Source: Pandoraea thiooxydans (lineage in GTDB: Bacteria; Pseudomonadota; Gammaproteobacteria; Burkholderiales; Burkholderiaceae). From it: a stretch of DNA of 64,000 bases. The stretch is taken from NCBI RefSeq assembly GCF_001931675.1, contig NZ_CP014839.1, positions 806,001 to 870,000 of the forward strand. Reading direction: 5' to 3'. The notes under the pieces are model-generated. The model was given only the letters and a program-made list of their open reading frames with translations. It was not told the DNA's origin and searched no databases. Shown here piece after piece: positions 1 to 8,473 of this stretch. A program made the translations under genes and the position numbers. Within the stretch, counting starts at the first letter, position 1. Each line of letters opens with the position of its first letter.

Positions 1-69
1 CTGGCGGGCCGCCGGCCCGCGATTGCGCTCGAACCGTATTCGATCCAACGTTTTCAGAGGTCTTGCTGA
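1..69 (+). CDS. C-terminal tail of a probable FAD-dependent D-amino-acid (D-hydroxyproline) dehydrogenase, partial
   Basis: An open frame runs from base 1 to a TGA at 67-69, one base before the ATG of the next gene (TGAGATG). The 22 visible residues end in PYSIQRFQRSC after an AGRRPAI stretch. This resembles the C-terminus of DadA/HcnC-type FAD amine dehydrogenases, whose last residues usually read G-R-x-P-x-I...P-[FY]-[DS]-x-x-R-[FL]. A D-hydroxyproline dehydrogenase would oxidise the epimerase product made by the next gene, so the context fits. Only the tail is visible, so the family call is an inference. Confidence 0.5.
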   Translation: MAGRRPAIALEPYSIQRFQRSC

Positions 70-70
70 G

Positions 71-1072
71 ATGGATTCTCACACATTCTTTTGCATCGAC
101 GGCCACACCTGTGGCAACCCGGTACGGGTCGTCGTCGGCGGCGCGCCGACACTGGCTGGCGCCACGATGCTGGAGCGGCGTGCGCATTTCGAGGCTGAGC
201 ACGATTGGGTGCGCAAGTCGCTAATGTTCGAGCCGCGCGGGCACGACGTGATGTCGGGTTCGATCTTGTATCCGGCGACGCGAGCCGACTGCGATCTGGG
301 CATTCTGTTCATTGAAGTCAGCGGTTGCTTGCCGATGTGCGGACACGGCACGATCGGCACAGTTACGGCAGCCATCGAACATGGCCTGATCAGCCCTCGC
401 GAGCCCGGCGTGGTGCGGCTCGACACACCGGCTGGCCCGGTCGAGGCGCATTACCGGATGGACGGCCGCCATGTCGCGTCGGTGCGATTGATCAACGTGC
501 CTGCGTTCGTGCACAGCACAGGTTTGTCGGTGGTGCTGGATGGTTTGGGCGAGATACGCTTCGACGTCGCTTATGGCGGCAACTTCTATGCGATCGTCGA
601 GCCGCAGCCGAACTATGCCGGGCTCGACACATTGCGTCCGGCCGACATTCAGCGGCTGAGTCCGCAACTGCGCCGACTGGCGAACGAAAAGTACGAGTTC
701 CAGCACCCCGAGCATCCGGCCATTCGCGGCCTGTCGCACGTCATGTGGACCGGCGCGCCCACCACGCCGCAGGCGCAGGCACGCAATGCAGTGTTCTATG
801 GCGATAAGGCGATCGACCGGTCGCCATGCGGCACCGGCACCTCGGCGCGCCTGGCACAACTGGTGGCGCGCGGCGATATCGGGTTGGGCATGCCTTTCGT
901 GCATGAAAGCATTATCGGAACTTGCTTTACCGGGGTCGCCGAACGTGCCCAGGAGGTCGGCGGGCTACCGGGTGTCGTGCCGAGCATTGAAGGATGGGCC
1001 AGGGTGACGGGCTTGAACACGATCTTCGTCGATCGGCGCGATCCGCTGTGGCAGGGCTTTCTGCTGAACTGA
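71..1072 (+). CDS. Proline racemase family protein, probable 4-hydroxyproline 2-epimerase
   Basis: A cytosolic, cofactor-independent epimerase of 333 residues, expected to interconvert trans-4-hydroxy-L-proline and cis-4-hydroxy-D-proline (possibly 3-hydroxyproline). Both catalytic cysteines of the family are present: Cys90 in MCGHGTIG and Cys253 in SPCGTGTS. The Cys/Cys pair argues for an epimerase; trans-3-hydroxyproline dehydratases of the same family replace the second Cys with Thr. An in-frame start 48 bases upstream exists, but the ATG at 71 begins the conserved MDSHTFFCIDGHTCGNPVR segment and follows the upstream stop by one base. It opens an operon with a DapA-like enzyme and aconitase X, which supports hydroxyproline catabolism. 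Substrate specificity cannot be read from the sequence. Confidence 0.85.
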   Translation: MDSHTFFCIDGHTCGNPVRVVVGGAPTLAGATMLERRAHFEAEHDWVRKSLMFEPRGHDVMSGSILYPATRADCDLGILFIEVSGCLPMCGHGTIGTVTAAIEHGLISPREPGVVRLDTPAGPVEAHYRMDGRHVASVRLINVPAFVHSTGLSVVLDGLGEIRFDVAYGGNFYAIVEPQPNYAGLDTLRPADIQRLSPQLRRLANEKYEFQHPEHPAIRGLSHVMWTGAPTTPQAQARNAVFYGDKAIDRSPCGTGTSARLAQLVARGDIGLGMPFVHESIIGTCFTGVAERAQEVGGLPGVVPSIEGWARVTGLNTIFVDRRDPLWQGFLLN

Positions 1073-1097
1073 CCGGATCCAGACAGGAGAAAGATTT

Positions 1098-1172
1098 GTG
1101 GCGCACGCGACTACGCGGGCGAACGCCTCCGGTAACAACCAGTCGAGTCCATGTGGCTCAAGCGAGGAATGA
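1098..1172 (+). CDS. Possible 24-codon coupling ORF ahead of the amidohydrolase
   Basis: A GTG at 1098 follows an AGGAGA ribosome-binding site (1085-1090) by a good distance. It opens a 24-codon frame whose TGA (1170-1172) overlaps the tandem ATG codons of the amidohydrolase. The peptide has no recognisable domain. It could couple translation of the next gene to the epimerase mRNA, or be a chance frame in a 100-base spacer. No family is recognised. Confidence 0.2.
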   Translation: MAHATTRANASGNNQSSPCGSSEE

Positions 1173-2404
1173 TGCTGATTCTTAAGAATGCCCGGGTATT
1201 GGATGTGAATCACCGTGACGACGATGGCCGTTACAGCGTGGTAATCGAGCAGGGAATAATCCGCGAAGTGCGCCAGGGCGACTACGCGGGCGGCACGCAT
1301 GCGCACACGATCGACGTGGGCGGGCGCACGGTGATGCCGGGGATGGTCGATTGTCATGTTCATGTGGTGGCATCGGTGGCTAATCTGGGCAGTAACGCGC
1401 AATTGCCGAATGTATTCGCCACGCTGCGTGCGGTGCCGATTCTCGAAGCGATGCTGCGGCGCGGCTTCACCACCGTACGCGATGCCGGCGGCGCCGACTA
1501 CGCGCTGGCGCGCGCTATCTCGGATGGTTTGATCAAAGGGCCGCGCCTGTTCATTTCCGGCAAAGCTCTTTCGCAAACTGGCGGACACGGCGACTTCCGC
1601 GATCGCTTCAATGATCGAGACCCAGACCCTTGCGCGTGCAACCGTAATGCGGGCGCGATTGCGCGAGTGGTGGACGGTGTCGACAATGTGCGCCGCGCGG
1701 TGCGCGAGGAAATGCGTGCCGGGGCCAATCAGATCAAGATCATGGCCTCAGGCGGTGTCGCCTCGCCAACCGACCCGATCGCCAACTTGCAGTATTCGGT
1801 CGATGAAGTGCGTGCCATCGTCGAAGAGGCGGCTTCCCATCAAACCTACGTGATGGGCCATGCCTACACTCCGCAGGCGATCAAGCGCGTGGTCGAGTTG
1901 GGGGTGCGCACCATCGAGCACGGCAACCTGATCGACGACGACGCGGCGCAATCGATGGCGCGCTGCGGCGCATACGCCGTGCCGACGCTGGTGACCTACG
2001 ACGCCCTGCACAAGGTCGGCGCGCAATATGGCATCGGCCCCGGGTCCGTGGCGAAGATTGACGACGTGAGGCTGCAGGGCATGAATTCGCTCGACGTCTT
2101 CAGACGCAACGGCGTCAAGATGGGCATTGGTTCCGATTTGCTGGGAGAGATGCACCGCTTTCAGAGCGACGAACTGCTGCTGCGTGCGCAGGTGCTCGAT
2201 CCGTTCGAAGTGATCTGCCAGGCCACCGCGATCGGGGCCGAGATCGTCAAGATGCCGGGCAAGCTGGGTGTAGTTGCTGAAGGCGCCCATGCCGATCTGC
2301 TGGTGGTTGACGGTGACCCGCTGGCAGATCTGTCGGTGCTGACCGGACAAGGTGAGCGCATTGATTACGTTATCAAGGATGGCGAGATTGTTTTCGGCGA
2401 GTGA
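1172..2404 (+). CDS. Amidohydrolase family protein, possible Xaa-Pro-type dipeptidase
   Basis: A 410-residue metal-dependent hydrolase of the amidohydrolase superfamily. The TIM-barrel metal ligands are visible: HxH at His62/His64 (DCHVHV), a lysine in IKIMASGGVASP, histidines in MGHAYTPQ and IEHGNLI, and the late aspartate in GIGSDLLGEMH. The IKI-SGGV-S-x-DP pattern is that of the prolidase/Xaa-Arg carboxypeptidase branch rather than dihydroorotase or imidazolonepropionase. Among hydroxyproline genes it could release hydroxyproline from dipeptides; this is inference. Tandem ATGs at 1169 and 1172 are both possible starts; GAGGA at 1164-1168 sits very close to both. Confidence 0.75.
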   Translation: MLILKNARVLDVNHRDDDGRYSVVIEQGIIREVRQGDYAGGTHAHTIDVGGRTVMPGMVDCHVHVVASVANLGSNAQLPNVFATLRAVPILEAMLRRGFTTVRDAGGADYALARAISDGLIKGPRLFISGKALSQTGGHGDFRDRFNDRDPDPCACNRNAGAIARVVDGVDNVRRAVREEMRAGANQIKIMASGGVASPTDPIANLQYSVDEVRAIVEEAASHQTYVMGHAYTPQAIKRVVELGVRTIEHGNLIDDDAAQSMARCGAYAVPTLVTYDALHKVGAQYGIGPGSVAKIDDVRLQGMNSLDVFRRNGVKMGIGSDLLGEMHRFQSDELLLRAQVLDPFEVICQATAIGAEIVKMPGKLGVVAEGAHADLLVVDGDPLADLSVLTGQGERIDYVIKDGEIVFGE

Positions 2405-2449
2405 GCTGCATGTTTTTAATCGGTGGCGTCAAGCTGCCCAGGAGCGCAT

Positions 2450-3352
2450 ATGAAAATCGACTGGCAAGGTGTATTTCCCGCAATTACGACGAAACTGAAG
2501 GTGGATGAAACGCTCGATCCGGAGGCGATCCGCACAGGGTTGGAACGCTTGATCGCCAGCGGCGTCGGCGGGGTGGTCATGATGGGCATGGTGGGCGAGA
2601 ACGCATCGCTGACACCGGATGAGAAGCGCACCGTCTTGCGTATCGCGGTGCAGACGGTCGCTGGTCGCGTGCCGGTGGTTGCGGGCGTCGCCGAGACCAA
2701 TACCGCAAACGCAATGTTGTTCGCGCGAGATGCTGAACAGATTGGGGTGAGCGGTCTGATGCTGTTTCCTGCACTGACGTATAAATCAGACGCGCGCGAG
2801 ACGGTCGCGTTCTACCGCAGCGTGGCCAGGGCATCAGGGCTGCCGATCATGATGTACAACAATCCCCGTGGCTATGGAGTCGACCTGACGCCGGCGCTGC
2901 TGGCCGAGTTGGCTGAGGAGCCGACGCTGGTCTGCATCAAGGAAGAGACTTATGACACGACCCGGGTGACCGACATCTACGGCCGTTTCGGCGATCGCTT
3001 TACGGTGTTCTGCGGCGTCGACGACCTGGTGCTCGAGAGCATCGCGCTGGGCGTCAGTGGCTGGGTCTCGGGCATGGCCAACGCATTGCCTGTGGAATCG
3101 GTGAAGCTGTTCGACCTGGCCAAGCAGGGCGATTTTCCGGCGGCGCGTGAGCTATACCGGGCGCTGATCGATCTGTATCATCTGGATACCCACGTCAAGC
3201 TGGTGCAGTACATCAAGCTCGCCGAGCACGTAACGGCGGGCTTCGCCGAGACGGTTCGGGCGCCTCGCCTGCCGCTGATCGGGGAGGAGCGTGAGCGCAC
3301 TCTGGCGATCATCAACAAGACGATTCAAACGCTGCAGACATTGTCACTGTAA
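2450..3352 (+). CDS. DapA/NanA family aldolase, probable 1-pyrroline-4-hydroxy-2-carboxylate deaminase
   Basis: A 300-residue class I aldolase-fold protein of the dihydrodipicolinate synthase/N-acetylneuraminate lyase family. The Schiff-base lysine is Lys164 (CIKEE) and the catalytic tyrosine is Tyr136 (MMYNNP). The glycine-rich GMVGENASL replaces the GTTGE motif of true DapA. In hydroxyproline clusters such enzymes deaminate pyrroline-4-hydroxy-2-carboxylate to 2-oxoglutarate semialdehyde; that role is inferred from the neighbours. The start at 2450 is fixed by an AGGAG site 6 bases upstream. An upstream in-frame start (2423) would add nine unconserved residues. A 2-keto-3-deoxy sugar acid aldolase or dehydratase remains possible. 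Confidence 0.8.
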   Translation: MKIDWQGVFPAITTKLKVDETLDPEAIRTGLERLIASGVGGVVMMGMVGENASLTPDEKRTVLRIAVQTVAGRVPVVAGVAETNTANAMLFARDAEQIGVSGLMLFPALTYKSDARETVAFYRSVARASGLPIMMYNNPRGYGVDLTPALLAELAEEPTLVCIKEETYDTTRVTDIYGRFGDRFTVFCGVDDLVLESIALGVSGWVSGMANALPVESVKLFDLAKQGDFPAARELYRALIDLYHLDTHVKLVQYIKLAEHVTAGFAETVRAPRLPLIGEERERTLAIINKTIQTLQTLSL

Positions 3353-3407
3353 CGAGCACGAACGCCATGCAAATGCTCCGCGAAGACGCCCCTGAGGATG
3401 CCGGGCG

Positions 3408-4667
3408 ATGAACGACGCTCCCGCGCTGAGCGAGCGCGATCGCGAGATGCTGGCTGGCACCCACGGCCCAGCTCTGGCGCTGGCGATGCGGATTCTCGTG
3501 CGCGCGGCACGCGTGATGCAAGCGCCATATCTGATCGATATCGTGGGGGCGCACATCGATGGCTGCCTGTACCATGGGGCGGCAAGCCTGGATTTCGTCG
3601 AGCGCTTGGTCGACGGCGGCGCACGCGTAGCCGTGCCGACCACGCTCAACGTCGGCTCGCTCGACTTGATCCACCCCGAGTTGTATCGTGGCGACCCGGC
3701 GACCGGCGAGGCCGCGCGGCAACTGATGCGGGCCCATCTGGCGCTAGGCTGCGAGGCGACCTTCACCTGCGCGCCATACCAGCGTGCGCAGCGGCCTGCG
3801 TTCGGCGCACACATTGCCTGGGCCGAGTCGAACGCGATCGTGTTCGCCAACTCGGTGCTGGGCGCGCGCACCAACCGCTATGGCGACTTTATTGACCTAT
3901 GCGCCGCGATCACCGGGCGGGCACCCTATGCCGGACTGCATGTCGACGCGCAGCGTGTGGGGCAGACGGTGTTTGAGGCGCCAGCGTGTCGTGGCAATGC
4001 CGACCGACGCGATATTTTCTTTGCGACGCTTGGACTGTACGTCGGAGCACGCACCGGCGCGCGCGTGCCGGTGATCGTCGGTCTGCCCGCCGATACCAGC
4101 GAAGACGAACTCAAGGCGCTCGGCGCCGCGGCAGCGTCCTCCGGAGCCGTGGCGTTGTTCCACGCGGTCGGACTGACCCCCGAGGCGCCCACTTTGGAGG
4201 CCGCGCTGGGCGGCGCGCCGGCATCCGACGTGCACCGTATCGAAGCGGCGGCGCTCGAGGTCGAGCGCCGCCGCCTGAATGGCGCGCAGCCGGGCGAGCC
4301 GCTTGCGGCGGTGTGTTTAGGCACACCGCATTTCTCGCTGAGCGAATTCGCGCAACTCGAGCATTTGCTGGCGGCGCAATCCGGGCGGCCGAAAGCCGAC
4401 ATCTATGTCAATACCAGCCGCTTCATCCTTTGGGAGCTCGAGCAAGCCGGACGCACCGCGTGCTTGCAGGCCATGGGGGTACAAATCGTTGTCGACACCT
4501 GCACCTACCTGACGCCGGTGATGCGGCAGGCCACTGGCCTGATGATGACCAACTCGGCGAAGTGGGCGTACTACGCGCCGGGCAATATCGGCGTGCGGGT
4601 CGCGTTCGGCAGTATGGCCGAGTGCATTCGGTCGGCGTATGCGGGCAAGGTGGTGGGCGATGCTTGA
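3408..4667 (+). CDS. Aconitase X large subunit, probable cis-3-hydroxy-L-proline dehydratase large subunit
   Basis: A 419-residue DUF521/aconitase X catalytic subunit. Members that have been characterised dehydrate cis-3-hydroxy-L-proline to 1-pyrroline-2-carboxylate using an iron-sulfur centre. Cysteines suited to the cluster are seen in GCEATFTCAP and DTCTYLTP, and the C-terminal TNSAKWAYYAPG segment is typical. GAGGA lies upstream of the ATG. The small subunit gene overlaps its 3' end by 8 bases, as expected of the heteromeric bacterial form. Other aconitase X members act on mevalonate phosphate, but this operon context favours hydroxyproline. Confidence 0.85.
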   Translation: MNDAPALSERDREMLAGTHGPALALAMRILVRAARVMQAPYLIDIVGAHIDGCLYHGAASLDFVERLVDGGARVAVPTTLNVGSLDLIHPELYRGDPATGEAARQLMRAHLALGCEATFTCAPYQRAQRPAFGAHIAWAESNAIVFANSVLGARTNRYGDFIDLCAAITGRAPYAGLHVDAQRVGQTVFEAPACRGNADRRDIFFATLGLYVGARTGARVPVIVGLPADTSEDELKALGAAAASSGAVALFHAVGLTPEAPTLEAALGGAPASDVHRIEAAALEVERRRLNGAQPGEPLAAVCLGTPHFSLSEFAQLEHLLAAQSGRPKADIYVNTSRFILWELEQAGRTACLQAMGVQIVVDTCTYLTPVMRQATGLMMTNSAKWAYYAPGNIGVRVAFGSMAECIRSAYAGKVVGDA

Positions 4668-5154
4668 GGCGACTGCCCATTGCCACCCGGCCACGACTGT
4701 GGTCGCCGGTCACGCCAGCGGCCTCATTGTGGCGCTGGGGGCTCCGTTGAGCTTTTGGGGCGGTTTCGATGCAACCAGCGGCGTGATCGTTGAAACGAAG
4801 CATCCGCAAGCCGGCTTCTCGCTGACCGGCAAGGTCGTGCTGTTGCCGGCCACAAAGGGGTCGAGTTCGAGCAGCAGCGTGCTGGCCGAGGCAATTCGCA
4901 ATGGCACTGCCCCGGCCGGCATCGTAATGCTGAGCCCCGATCTGATCGTTGCGCTCGGCGCCATCGTCGCGAGCGAACTGTATGGCACCGTCTGCCCGCT
5001 CGTGACGGTAAGTCCGCCCGTATTCGACGCGCTGGCCGGCGCCGCCGGCCGTATCTTCATCTGCGCGCGACCGAATGGGGTGGCGACGCTCGAGTCCGCT
5101 CCTGGCGAAGCCGGCGACCCCAGCGGGTCGACATCGGGCGATCCGGCAGGCTAA
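4660..5154 (+). CDS. Aconitase X small subunit (DUF126)
   Basis: A 164-residue swivelling-domain subunit that pairs with the preceding large subunit. The family signature KGSSSSSSVLAEAIRNGTAP is present and contains the active-site serine region. It is followed by the hydrophobic PDLIVALGAIVASELYG segment. The ATG at 4660 lies inside the last codons of the large subunit and has AAGGTGG upstream, so translation is probably coupled to give a 1:1 complex. The last 15 residues, rich in Gly/Ser/Pro, are a low-complexity tail. It appears to be the last gene of the operon. Confidence 0.85.
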   Translation: MLEATAHCHPATTVVAGHASGLIVALGAPLSFWGGFDATSGVIVETKHPQAGFSLTGKVVLLPATKGSSSSSSVLAEAIRNGTAPAGIVMLSPDLIVALGAIVASELYGTVCPLVTVSPPVFDALAGAAGRIFICARPNGVATLESAPGEAGDPSGSTSGDPAG

Positions 5155-5253
5155 TCGCCTGCCAGACCCAGTGTCATGCGCGTCTGAAAGCGCGAAGACT
5201 GGCCAGCGTTTTTGCCCAACAACGTCAATCGTTGGCTTGCCAGCCCTGGGCTA

Positions 5254-5281
5254 TTGACACCCTCGATCGTTGGACGATAAT
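5254..5281 (+). promoter_or_regulatory. Sigma70-type promoter of the enoyl-CoA hydratase/ligase pair
   Basis: A perfect -35 TTGACA (5254-5259) is followed by a 16-base spacer and -10 GATAAT (5276-5281). It lies 28 bases before the ATG at 5310, so the 5' leader would be short. This suggests the two CoA genes form a separate transcription unit from the hydroxyproline operon. Confidence 0.6.
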
Positions 5282-5309
5282 TCGGCAAACCATGCTGATA
5301 GAGGAGACT

Positions 5310-6122
5310 ATGGAACCCACCACGGCGGGCGGCTGTGTGACGATCGATCGAGTTGCCGCCCATGCTGGCGAGGGCGTTGCCACGATCGTGTTGAGCCATC
5401 CAGGCAAGCTCAACGCGCTGTCGGTCAGAATGTGGCGTGAGTTGCATGCGTGCGTCTCCCAACTGGCGGCCGACGATGAGGTGCGCGCGATCGTCGTGCG
5501 TGGCGCGGACGGCCATTTCGCGGCGGGCGCCGATATCGAGGAGTTTCCTGTCGAGCGGGGCACCGAAGCCGCACTGCGGCATTACCACAATGACATTATC
5601 GCCCCGGCACTCGATGCGCTGGCGGGCTGCCGTCACCCGACCGTGGCCCTGATCGAAGGGGTATGCGTGGGCGGCGGGCTGGAGATCGCCGCGCATTGCG
5701 ATTTGCGAATTGCCGGCGAAGCCAGCCGGTTCGGCATTCCAATCAATCAATTGGGCTTTTCGATGGCGCCCGGCGAGTTGCGCGGCGTGCTTGGCCTGGT
5801 GGGGCGTGCGGTTGCCCTGGAGTTGCTGCTGGAGGGGCGGATTTTCGGTGCGCATGAGGCCAGGGAAAAGGGCCTGCTGACACGCGTCACGCACGAGCGC
5901 GACGCCGCCGCCGAGGCTTACGCCGCAGCTCGGCGCATCGCGGCGGGTGCACCGCTGGCGGCCCGCATCAATAAAATGCTGATCCGGCGCATGACGCCGC
6001 AAGCGGAGCCGTTGACTGAAAGTGAATGGGTCGCCGCATTTGCCTATTGGGATTCGCATGACCATCGCGAGGGGGTGGCCGCTTTTCTAGAAAAGCGCGT
6101 GCCGAACTTTCGCGGGCACTGA
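5310..6122 (+). CDS. Enoyl-CoA hydratase/isomerase family protein
   Basis: A 270-residue crotonase-fold enzyme. The oxyanion-hole segments are GADGHFAAGADIEEF near residue 65 and GVCVGGGLEIAAHCDLRIA near residue 115; the latter is the classical crotonase signature. The glutamate usual at the hydratase active site is not certain here, so isomerase or hydrolase activity cannot be excluded. The ATG at 5310 follows GAGGAG with only 3 bases spacing; an ATG at 5292 is an alternative. The stop overlaps an ATG of the next gene, indicating an operon with the acyl-CoA ligase. Specific substrate unknown. Confidence 0.8.
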   Translation: MEPTTAGGCVTIDRVAAHAGEGVATIVLSHPGKLNALSVRMWRELHACVSQLAADDEVRAIVVRGADGHFAAGADIEEFPVERGTEAALRHYHNDIIAPALDALAGCRHPTVALIEGVCVGGGLEIAAHCDLRIAGEASRFGIPINQLGFSMAPGELRGVLGLVGRAVALELLLEGRIFGAHEAREKGLLTRVTHERDAAAEAYAAARRIAAGAPLAARINKMLIRRMTPQAEPLTESEWVAAFAYWDSHDHREGVAAFLEKRVPNFRGH

Positions 6123-6172
6123 TGCCGACCGCGGAGCGACTGCCCTGCCAGGATTTTTCACTTGTTGAATAC

Positions 6173-7723
6173 ATGATGACGACGCCAAACGCCAATCTTT
6201 ACGCGCTGCTGAGCAGCCGTTTTCCGGCCGATCGCAGCGCTTGCTGCATTGAAACCCAGGACGGGCTTTACTACAGTTGGGACGATCTCGAACGTGCCAC
6301 CGCGCGAATCGCCAATTTGCTGCTCAGCCTTGATCTGCCTGCAGGTTCGAGAGTGGCAGTGCAAGTGGAGAAGTCACCCGAGGCGTTATTCCTTTACCTG
6401 GCGACACTGCGCGCCGGGCTGGTGTATTTGCCCCTGAATACGGCATACCGTGCCGCGGAGATCGAATATTTCGTCGGTAATGCGGAACCTGCGGTCGTGG
6501 TGTGCACCGCGCAGAATTTCGGCTGGGTTTCGAAGATCGCTTTCAAGAGCGGCGCTCACAGCGTATTCACGCTCAACGACGATCGCAGCGGTACGTTACT
6601 GGAGCGTGCCGCCGCGCACAGCGATGCCTGCGAGATCGTGCCGCGCGCCGCCGACGAGCTGGCAGCGATCCTGTATACGTCCGGGACCACCGGGCGCAGC
6701 AAGGGGGCGATGCTCTCGCATGGCAACCTGGCGTCCAACGCGCAAGTGCTGCATGACTATTGGGGCTGGAGCAGGCGCCCGCCAGGCAGCGACGTGCTAT
6801 TGCACGCGTTGCCGATTTTCCATGTGCATGGCTTGTTTGTCGCCAGTCATGGCGCGCTGCTGTCGGGCAGCAAAATGATCTGGCTGTCGAAGTTCGATGC
6901 GCGCGAGGTGATCCGGCAGCTGCCGCGGGCCACGGTCTTCATGGGCGTGCCGACTTACTATGTGCGCCTGTTGGCCGAGGACGGCTTCACGCGGGAGACG
7001 TGCCGGGCGATGCGGCTGTTCATTTCCGGCTCGGCGCCTTTGTTGAAGGAGACCTTCGAGTCGTTTCAGCAACGCACCGGGCATACGATTCTGGAGCGCT
7101 ACGGCATGTCGGAGACGGTCATGCTGACGTCGAATCCGTATGATGGCGACGCCGGTTCGGTGCGGCGCGGCGGCACCGTCGGGTTGCCGCTGCCGGGCGT
7201 GACGCTGCGCGTTGTCGACGATGCGGGCCGCCTATGCGGGCCGGACGAGATCGGCCACTTGCAGGTCAAGGGTCCGAACGTGTTCGCAGGCTACTGGCGT
7301 ATGCCGGAAAAGACCCGCGAGGAATTCACCGGCGACGGATTTTTCAAGACCGGCGACGTTGGCAAGGTCGACCGCGGCGGTTACGTGAGCATCGTCGGGC
7401 GCTCCAAGGATCTGATCATCTCGGGCGGTTTCAACGTGTATCCGAAGGAAATCGAAGGGGTGATCGACGAGCTGCCGGGTGTGTCGGAATCCGCGGTGGT
7501 CGGTGTGCCGCATCCCGATTTCGGCGAAGCCGTGGTTGCGGTGGTGGTGCCTCGGGACGGCGCTTCGCTCGACGCGGGCAGCGTGATCAGTACGCTCAAG
7601 GGGCGCATCGCCAATTTCAAGGTGCCCAAGCAGGTGCATTTCGTCGCGGAGCTGCCGCGCAATACGATGGGCAAGGTGCAGAAGAACGTGTTGCGCGAGC
7701 GCTTTTCGGCCGCACCTGCCTGA
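6173..7723 (+). CDS. matB: AMP-forming acyl-CoA synthetase, malonyl-CoA synthetase-like
   Basis: An ANL-superfamily ligase of 516 residues. The phosphate-binding P-loop YTSGTTGRSKGAMLSH, the ERYGMSE A5 motif, the TGDVGK hinge region and the NTMGKVQK C-terminal catalytic lysine region are present. The N-terminus (NLYALLSSRF) and overall length match MatB, which activates malonate or methylmalonate. An upstream ATG at 6122 overlaps the hydratase stop but adds 17 unconserved residues; the ATGATG at 6173 is preferred. No malonate decarboxylase, transporter or regulator is adjacent, so the natural acid is not established. Confidence 0.75.
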   Translation: MMTTPNANLYALLSSRFPADRSACCIETQDGLYYSWDDLERATARIANLLLSLDLPAGSRVAVQVEKSPEALFLYLATLRAGLVYLPLNTAYRAAEIEYFVGNAEPAVVVCTAQNFGWVSKIAFKSGAHSVFTLNDDRSGTLLERAAAHSDACEIVPRAADELAAILYTSGTTGRSKGAMLSHGNLASNAQVLHDYWGWSRRPPGSDVLLHALPIFHVHGLFVASHGALLSGSKMIWLSKFDAREVIRQLPRATVFMGVPTYYVRLLAEDGFTRETCRAMRLFISGSAPLLKETFESFQQRTGHTILERYGMSETVMLTSNPYDGDAGSVRRGGTVGLPLPGVTLRVVDDAGRLCGPDEIGHLQVKGPNVFAGYWRMPEKTREEFTGDGFFKTGDVGKVDRGGYVSIVGRSKDLIISGGFNVYPKEIEGVIDELPGVSESAVVGVPHPDFGEAVVAVVVPRDGASLDAGSVISTLKGRIANFKVPKQVHFVAELPRNTMGKVQKNVLRERFSAAPA

Positions 7724-7774
7724 TACCGGCGCCGTCACCCGTGCCATCGCATGGAAGACGGCGCCCGCCGCCGC

Positions 7775-8473
7775 TCAGTGCACCATCTGTACCGAGCCTG
7801 AGACATTCACCGTCACTTGCGCCTTGCCGCCTTCGAGCGGCACGCTGGGCGCGGCTGCCTTGTCAGCGGCCATTGCATTCATCATGAACGGATGCGGCAC
7901 GATCGGCGTGCTATAGCCGACACGCACTTCACGAATCGTATAGCCCGAATAGCCGAAGGCGCGGCTGTTGGCCTGAGCCTGTTCCTTGAATGCGGAGATC
8001 GCCTGAGCGGTCAGCTTGCTTTCGGCGGCTCGCTGTGCCTCGCGCGACAGCGAGAACGACACGCTCCCCACCTGCATTGCGTCGCTCAGTTGTCCGGCCA
8101 GCCGTGAGGCGGCGGCGAAGTCGCGCGACTTGAGCAACAGTTCGGTGCGCCCGCGCCACGACGAAATCCGTCCGTTGCGGTCGCTGGTCGGGTCGAGAGA
8201 AACATTGCCGGTCTGCACACTGACGTCGGTCTGCGCCTTGGTTCGCTTGAGCGCCTGGGTCGCCTTCTGGTTCAGCGCGGCTGACACGGCGGCCGGGTCG
8301 CTGCCTTGCTGCTCGGCAAACAGGGTGATTTGCACGGTGTCCTGCGGCACTTCGGTGTTGGCTTGCGCGTCCAGCGAGAGCACGCCCGAGGGGGCCGCGT
8401 CGGCAGCCCTGGCTTGTGCCGACAGGCTGCCGAGAGCCAGCAGGAGGGCGGCGGCGGTTGCGTATCGTTTCAT
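7775..8473 (-). CDS. SIMPL domain (DUF541) periplasmic protein
   Basis: A 232-residue secreted protein. The first 23 residues form a Sec signal peptide ending ARA, followed by one SIMPL/DUF541 domain (VLSLDAQANTEVPQDTVQITL at its start). Members are periplasmic or outer-membrane associated, and their biochemical role is poorly known; oxidative-stress links are reported for some. The gene is convergent with the acyl-CoA ligase. AGGAGTCAAAAC lies before the ATG. It is monocistronic here. Confidence 0.85.
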   Translation of the reverse strand: MKRYATAAALLLALGSLSAQARAADAAPSGVLSLDAQANTEVPQDTVQITLFAEQQGSDPAAVSAALNQKATQALKRTKAQTDVSVQTGNVSLDPTSDRNGRISSWRGRTELLLKSRDFAAASRLAGQLSDAMQVGSVSFSLSREAQRAAESKLTAQAISAFKEQAQANSRAFGYSGYTIREVRVGYSTPIVPHPFMMNAMAADKAAAPSVPLEGGKAQVTVNVSGSVQMVH

